Position numbers and translations under genes: made by a program. From Dichotomocladium elegans (lineage: Eukaryota; Mucoromycota; Mucoromycetes; Mucorales; Lichtheimiaceae): a stretch of DNA of 64,000 nt. The notes under the pieces were generated by a model. That model had not been told where the DNA came from, ran no database searches, and saw nothing but the letters and a program-made list of their open reading frames with translations. The stretch's first letter is position 1; each line of letters begins with the position of its first letter. The stretch covers positions 1,674,001-1,738,000 of the forward strand of contig JAIXMN010000005.1 in assembly GCA_025716815.1 (NCBI GenBank), written 5' to 3'. Of this stretch, positions 59,311 through 64,000 are shown in pieces.

Positions 59311-60332
59311 TCGAGTACTGGATGCGTGTATGAATATTTGAATGGTTGAGAATGCGAATGCTTAATGTCTGGTTTTCTTCCGCTTAAAAAGCTGGTATAT
59401 TATTGGAAACGTTTCAGAAGAGGAAGGTACAAATCTGCTGCTTTGAAGGAGCGGGAGAAGGGGAAAGGGAAGAGACGTACCCAACAAGCTCAGGACTGGG
59501 AACCGATATGATAAAGAGAGGGAAAAAAAGAAAACCAGTCGTCCGTCTGTCCGTCCGTGCGTGCGTGCGTGCGTGCGTGGTATGTATGGAAAATGGATAA
59601 AGGATGTTTTTTTTCCTTTGACGCTCTCTCTTCTCTTAGCCGTCCTATTCTGGAGGCGCACGTGTTCGAATATTTATTTAATGCAAATTGAAACTCTTGC
59701 ACGCCTTCTGTTTATTATCGTGGAGCGTAAACAAAACTTGTCTTCAGAGAATAATTGAGCGGGCCGCGCGTTTGTTTTTTTTTGTTATTCTCCTTTATTC
59801 TCTTACTGTTTCTTTTTTACTTACAAGCCTTTTTCCCCTTTTTTTTTTTATCTCTTGTCTCCAGGTAGCTGCATGCGCTCCATGGGTCGGGTTGGGTTAT
59901 TTTGTTTCAAGACGGTAAGATTAAAAGATCAGATGATCTGTTGACATAGGCGATGCTATTGTTAACACAATAAGGTATCGAATGACAACTATGATGCGAG
60001 GTTTTTCTCAGGGACGGAAGATAATCGTATACAATAACACTTCATTTCTTTGTTTTCAACTGATTGGACAAGTTTAATCTGGCGCCGACTCAACAGACGG
60101 GAGGCTCTGAATCTTGCATTTAGCTAACTGTTTTTCTCTCTAAACAAATCAACGACCACCCCCTATTTTCCTTCACGCACAATGGGCTAGTGTGTAGATG
60201 TATTTCAAACACCATCACGGTCTTTAATCATATTGTCTTTCTTCCCTCGTATTTACAATGAACAAAATGGGGAAACGCAGCAGCATAATATAGAAGGGAA
60301 AAAAAAAAGAAAAAAGGCCACGTGCCCTATTT
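59311..60332. other. intergenic region with simple repeats
   Basis: About 1 kb between two minus-strand genes. It holds the promoter of the Kar9-like gene, a tetranucleotide repeat (59540-59579), T-rich runs at 59776-59850, and A-runs near 60300. No ORF is supported. Confidence 0.4.
59540..59579. repeat. GTCC/GTGC tetranucleotide microsatellite
   Basis: A run of GTCC units grades into about six GTGC units on the plus strand, roughly 230 bases upstream of the Kar9-like start. The run is visible directly in the sequence and is likely length-variable. Confidence 0.8.
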
Positions 60333-61793
60333 TCACAGGTACAGCTTGATCAGCTCGTCACTGACTCCGCTCGGGGTCAACACACCAAGATCAGTGAGCA
60401 AGAGGGTGAAGTACTGGGGAGGTGTGTAATCCACTGACGGATTGGTGACAGTCAGTTGGTCCATTGTGTCTGCCTGGGAATTGCTGAATGATTTTCGTCT
60501 CGATGTGAAGCTTACGATTTCCGGTGTGGCCGAAGGGAGATCGTATTGGTTCAAAGGGTAGACGCGTACAAATTTATAGCTACAAGATGAGAGCAAGCGA
60601 GCAAGAGAATGTGTGTATGTGTATGTGTTAAAATGGCTTCGCGCAATTGGATATCATGTTTACCTCTCGGCCACAGCATATACAGGCTTGCCCAGCGATT
60701 TGGCCACCAATGCAATTTGATATGTACCGATCTTTTCGATTGACTTAGCATTATTTCAAACGATCCGAACTTTTTCTTCTCTGACTACTTGCCTTGTTGA
60801 TTACACCACCGTTCTCAACTACACCTTCTGCGCCTACAAAGACCATATCAACCTTATCCATGATATAGCCCACTGCAGAATCCAGCACTGCTCGGCATGG
60901 AATACCGGCCTCTCGCAGATAATCGACCGCTTGGAGACTACATACGTTATGAATAAGTATAGAGTTTAAACGGACTTGTCCTTTATCCTATACCCGTCGC
61001 TGTTAGGTCGTCCCTCAGTCACGTAGACCTTGAATCGCTTGTTCTGCACGTTGGCTGCATGATGCAAGACACTCATCACCACGCGCGAATACGCATGCAC
61101 AAGCACCACTGAGTTGTCATGGACAAAGTGTGCGCCTACCTCTGCCGCCCGCAGACGTGCTGAGAACGCCTTTTCGAGGATCAATTGCGCACGATGCAGC
61201 AGATTCTTCTTGAATTCCTCGAAACTACGTGCCTCGGAGGATCGCTGGATGTATTTATCATGAGCCTTTCCTTCTCCCTTTTTACCCTTTCTTTCTCTCC
61301 ACTTGCCGAAAAGTCGTGGGAGTGTCTTGTCACAAAACGCATAAAGAGATCCACACCCGCAAGAGACGCAATCGTCGCTTTATGTTGGTGTTTTGTTGTT
61401 GAAGAAGAGTCTGACTGCGATTCGTTACGAATTGACTGAGCTGCCTGTTCCAGCGTGACCATAAACTCGGACATGGTAGGTGCTACGTATATACAAGTAT
61501 AACTCTATTGGTATGCCATTTGTTGGGCTCCATGCACACGCGCTATCTTTTCAAACAAACCTTTATTGTCCCTGCAGAAATCAGTCAGCGCTTTGAATAC
61601 TGCAACGGGGGTCGACATTTCCTGTGATTTTTAACAAGACATTAGGAGATCGTGGCGTCGTATGTGTGCTTCGTGAGTTTATGACATTAGGTCGGAGGGA
61701 GGATATACGCACAGGATCTTCAAGAAAACTATGATAGAGCGCAATGACGCCCGATGGATCTTCACTTCTGTTGGCAGAAGACTTGATTGCCAT
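60333..61793 (-). CDS. GCN3: translation initiation factor eIF2B subunit alpha
   Basis: Exons 61713-61793, 61561-61621, 61307-61482, 60994-61217 (or 61244), 60793-60937, 60664-60731 and 60333-60579 give 333 (or 342) residues. Conserved blocks are [89 protein letters not shown] and [20 protein letters not shown]. eIF2B is the GDP-GTP exchange factor for eIF2; the alpha subunit senses phosphorylated eIF2 in general amino-acid control. Two introns must use a GC donor (GCAAGT): after Ser in HDFS (61306) and after Lys in GVINK (60792); the second is certain because INK-IGT is invariant in the family. The acceptor of the first is ambiguous between 61245 and 61218. Confidence 0.95.
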
Positions 61794-62385
61794 GTTGTTC
61801 TATCGATGTAGAGAATAGACACATGGTTTAAGAGTTGGGTTGGTTGATTCGTTCATTTTACTTACTGTTAGGTGGGGTTGTGTTACTAGTGAAAAAAAAT
61901 TAGAAGACGGATTGTAAAGCTCTTGTTTGTGACTCAGGTTGAGCATTTCCCTGGACTGGGCTACGGTGATCTCTCTCTTTCCGAGATGGGAAAAATACAG
62001 TTCCATTGCTCCTAATGACCATCGACAAATAATGGGCGGGTAAGCGCATCGATGTGTTATCTACTGTGCGAACGTTCGTCGAGCAGGTGATGATCATCGT
62101 AGCAGTGCATCTATCGACATCTTGCCAGCATGACTATAAAGACAGAACACTCGGTCTTTATCTTGCGTAGGCGATCATCGCTAATTCACACTTCACAGTT
62201 GCTATGTTGGACAGGGAGAAATCTAGTCATACCTTTGCGTTGAGAAAACCTCATCCATCTATACCTAACACTCTCCCCCCCCCAAAAGAAACGGTAGGGG
62301 GAGCGAAAAAAAGCCCGCCGCTTTGTTTTTTATTTTGACGTGCGCACCTTGTACTGTTGCTCTTGACATTCTACCTCTCAACATT
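61794..62385. promoter_or_regulatory. divergent promoter region eIF2B alpha / YqeY-like gene
   Basis: A 592-base region between divergent start codons. On the eIF2B side it contains minus-strand ATGs opening short ORFs (around 62006 and 62097) that could act as upstream ORFs if transcribed. A C-run (62275-62283) and T-rich DNA precede the plus-strand ATG at 62386. Regulation cannot be concluded from this. Confidence 0.4.
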
Positions 62386-63016
62386 ATGCTTCGTTCCATT
62401 GCCGTCTCGCGCTTTGCTAGCACGAGAATTATTCGTCATTACAGCGCCGAAGCAGGTATAATTATAAGAAAAAGTCGGTCAGCGCTTCAATGGACGACGG
62501 CGGGAATGGAGTGCGGCTGGGCAGTAGGATGACCCGAGTAATTCAACTAATGTGTACGGGTAAGGTTCCTCGGCACTCTTGGCTCGACTTAAGGATGATC
62601 GCAAGACGTTTATGCGCACCAAGGCCCAGCCGGAGCTAAACGTAGTCAAGAATATTCTAAGCGACTACACCTACCATATTAAGTCGCCCAACTTCAAACC
62701 TGAGCAGCAGAGCGAGGATGCTGCCGTGGTTTCTGTGATTCAAAAATTGGTCAAGAAGCGCCAGGATGCAATTTCGCAGTACGAGGCTGGGGGTCGGCCC
62801 GAACTGGCTGCCAAGGAAAAGGAAGAAATGAGCGTGCTTCAGCGTTATTTGCCCGCCCAGCTATCCGCTGAAGAAATCGAAAGTGAGGTCAAGCGTATCA
62901 TTGCTGAGGTCGGTGCCACCTCTCTCAAGGACATGGGCAAGGTCATGAAGGCATGGTCCCACGAATCAGCAGATAAGAAGGCAGTCAGTGATGCTGTCAA
63001 GAAATTGCTTGCCTAA
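62386..63016 (+). CDS. AIM41: mitochondrial YqeY/GatB-like domain protein (Aim41 type)
   Basis: Exons 62386-62455 and 62565-63016 give 173 residues. The N-terminus is a mitochondrial presequence (MLRSIAVSRFASTRIIRHYS). The rest is the helical YqeY domain: RLKDDRKTFMRTKAQPELNV, VVSVIQKLVKKRQDAISQYE, GGRPELAAKEKEEMSVLQRY with LPAQLSAEEIE, and DMGKVMKAWSHESADKKAVS. YqeY domains are related to the tail of GatB amidotransferase, which binds tRNA; yeast Aim41 is a mitochondrial protein of unknown function. Translation-linked action in mitochondria is therefore inference. Intron 62456-62564 keeps phase with GT-AG borders. Confidence 0.92.
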
Positions 63017-64000
63017 AAAGTCCAGAGAGCCAAGAAGATTGCCCTTCTCTCTGGGGATTGCTGTAGCAGTTCTGAAGTCGCAGGATCACAAAAATAGAGC
63101 TCGGATTTTACGTAGAAATTTTTACGCGTGGTGACAAAGCAAACGTCGCACAAAAAGCTTGGCAGATCCATGTGTACTTTATTTCCCGTACATGAGATAA
63201 AATAATACTTTATTTTCAAAAATAAATGTCGCATAGAATTGTATAAAGTTGTCGTATCAGTAGGTAAAAAAATTTCGCATCCATGGATTAAAACCTGTTA
63301 GTCAACAGAAAACACTGCTCCTCCATACGCTTTAACTTACACTCAAGGGCCCCGAAGGACCCAGGAGTTGTCCTGGGTAATCCCAGCGATAACCGGGACG
63401 GAGAGACAGGACGAGAGAGCCAGCACGCCAGAAGAGACAGGCGGCGGCTGCCAGGGCGCCAGACGAGGGAAGGAGCGGAAGGGTGTTCAGGAACTCCTCT
63501 CTTCATGGCTCATCAAGCACGGGTACGATTGGTTGATCTATAAAGGACAGTGGATGTTAGTTGCAATAATCATACCGGATAAGACCATGGAAGAGAGGGT
63601 CGGGATGAAGTTGATGGAGAAAGGAGATTTCTCAGTTGTCCATCATTTATAGGAAATCAAGGAGGAGCAGAAGAAATTTCTTTGTGATAAACGATGCTGC
63701 AGTAGATACAGCGGCGGATCACACGCTCTTTTCATTGACTCGCTGATCCTTTAATCGGTACAGAAGCTTGGAAACGTCCTGCTATTGCATTCCGACAGTA
63801 CTTGCATAATTTCTTTGTGATGAACGATGCTGCAGTAAATACAGCGGCGGATCACATGCTCTTTTCATCATTTACTGATACTGTTTATTTTGGTGTTTTT
63901 AGCCCTAGGCGGTTCGCATAGCGTATTTCAGCCGTCCGTGATGCTGTTAGAAACGAGATTGTATTGGGCATATTCAGAGGTTGGCTTGATAAGAATTGGA
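63017..64000. other. right end of window, no gene supported
   Basis: An ORF on the plus strand (63368-63652) shows no domain, contains arginine/glycine-rich low complexity and overlaps an antisense ORF; I do not call it. The main feature is the direct repeat listed separately. A gene could begin beyond the window. Confidence 0.35.
63675..63868. repeat. pair of 61-base direct repeats
   Basis: The copies at 63675-63735 and 63808-63868 are offset by 133 bases and contain the shared core ATGCTGCAGTA then ATACAGCGGCGGATCACA. They differ at three positions, all transitions. No recognisable ORF spans them. They may be internal repeats of a mobile element or an unlinked local duplication. Confidence 0.85.

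Noticed and set aside
63368..63652. Plus-strand ORF of 94 codons near the right end
   Set aside because: No recognisable feature, low-complexity Arg/Gly/Glu composition and an overlapping antisense ORF.

Overview
The window is nuclear DNA of a filamentous fungus, most likely an early-diverging lineage (Mucoromycota, perhaps Mucorales). The genes are intron-rich, with introns mostly of 45-110 bases and GT-AG borders. They encode typical fungal proteins: a fungal-type protein kinase C with HR1-C2-C1-kinase order, a Kar9/GAS2-domain protein, a cytosolic pyruvate carboxylase and a Wee1 kinase. The assignment to lineage is inference; no rRNA or tRNA marker was seen. About twenty genes could be spliced by hand into reading frames that keep phase across every junction.

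Layout. 0-3 kb: SUMO (-), a short ANCHR-like zinc-finger protein (+) and mitochondrial ribosomal protein mL40 (-). 3.4-8.8 kb: a small unknown ORF, an 800-residue single-pass membrane protein with Gln tracts, and a small CxC-rich metallothionein-like protein. 9-20.5 kb: ATP synthase OSCP, ribosomal eL36 (-), spliceosomal Prp46/PLRG1, a ten-exon protein kinase C, a FAM32A homologue (-) and an alpha/beta hydrolase. 21.4-28.8 kb: a 6.1 kb array of degenerate 24-base tandem repeats, with unrecognised minus-strand coding sequence on both sides. 28.8-31.8 kb is A+T-rich with no gene seen. 31.8-41.6 kb: Wee1 (-), long-chain-base phosphate phosphatase, uroporphyrinogen decarboxylase, and mitochondrial uL1m and uL5m. 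43.5-51 kb: an 18-exon kinesin-7 with a hydrophobic C-terminus, an orphan exon-like fragment and a MATE transporter. 51.4-63 kb: pyruvate carboxylase (-), Kar9/GAS2 (-), eIF2B alpha (-) and a YqeY-domain mitochondrial protein (+). The last kilobase carries a 61-base direct repeat.

The genes are general housekeeping genes and form no operon or cluster. Four encode mitochondrial translation or energy proteins (mL40, uL1m, uL5m, OSCP), and two act on microtubules (kinesin-7, Kar9/GAS2).

The most unusual items are: the 24-base array, whose units nearly all begin with a consensus 5' splice site and which is organised in higher-order blocks of about 1 kb; a kinesin-7 ending in a probable membrane anchor whose P-loop region needs consecutive exons of 6 and 4 bases; three inferred GC-AG introns; the metallothionein-like protein; and an ANCHR-like protein without a FYVE domain.
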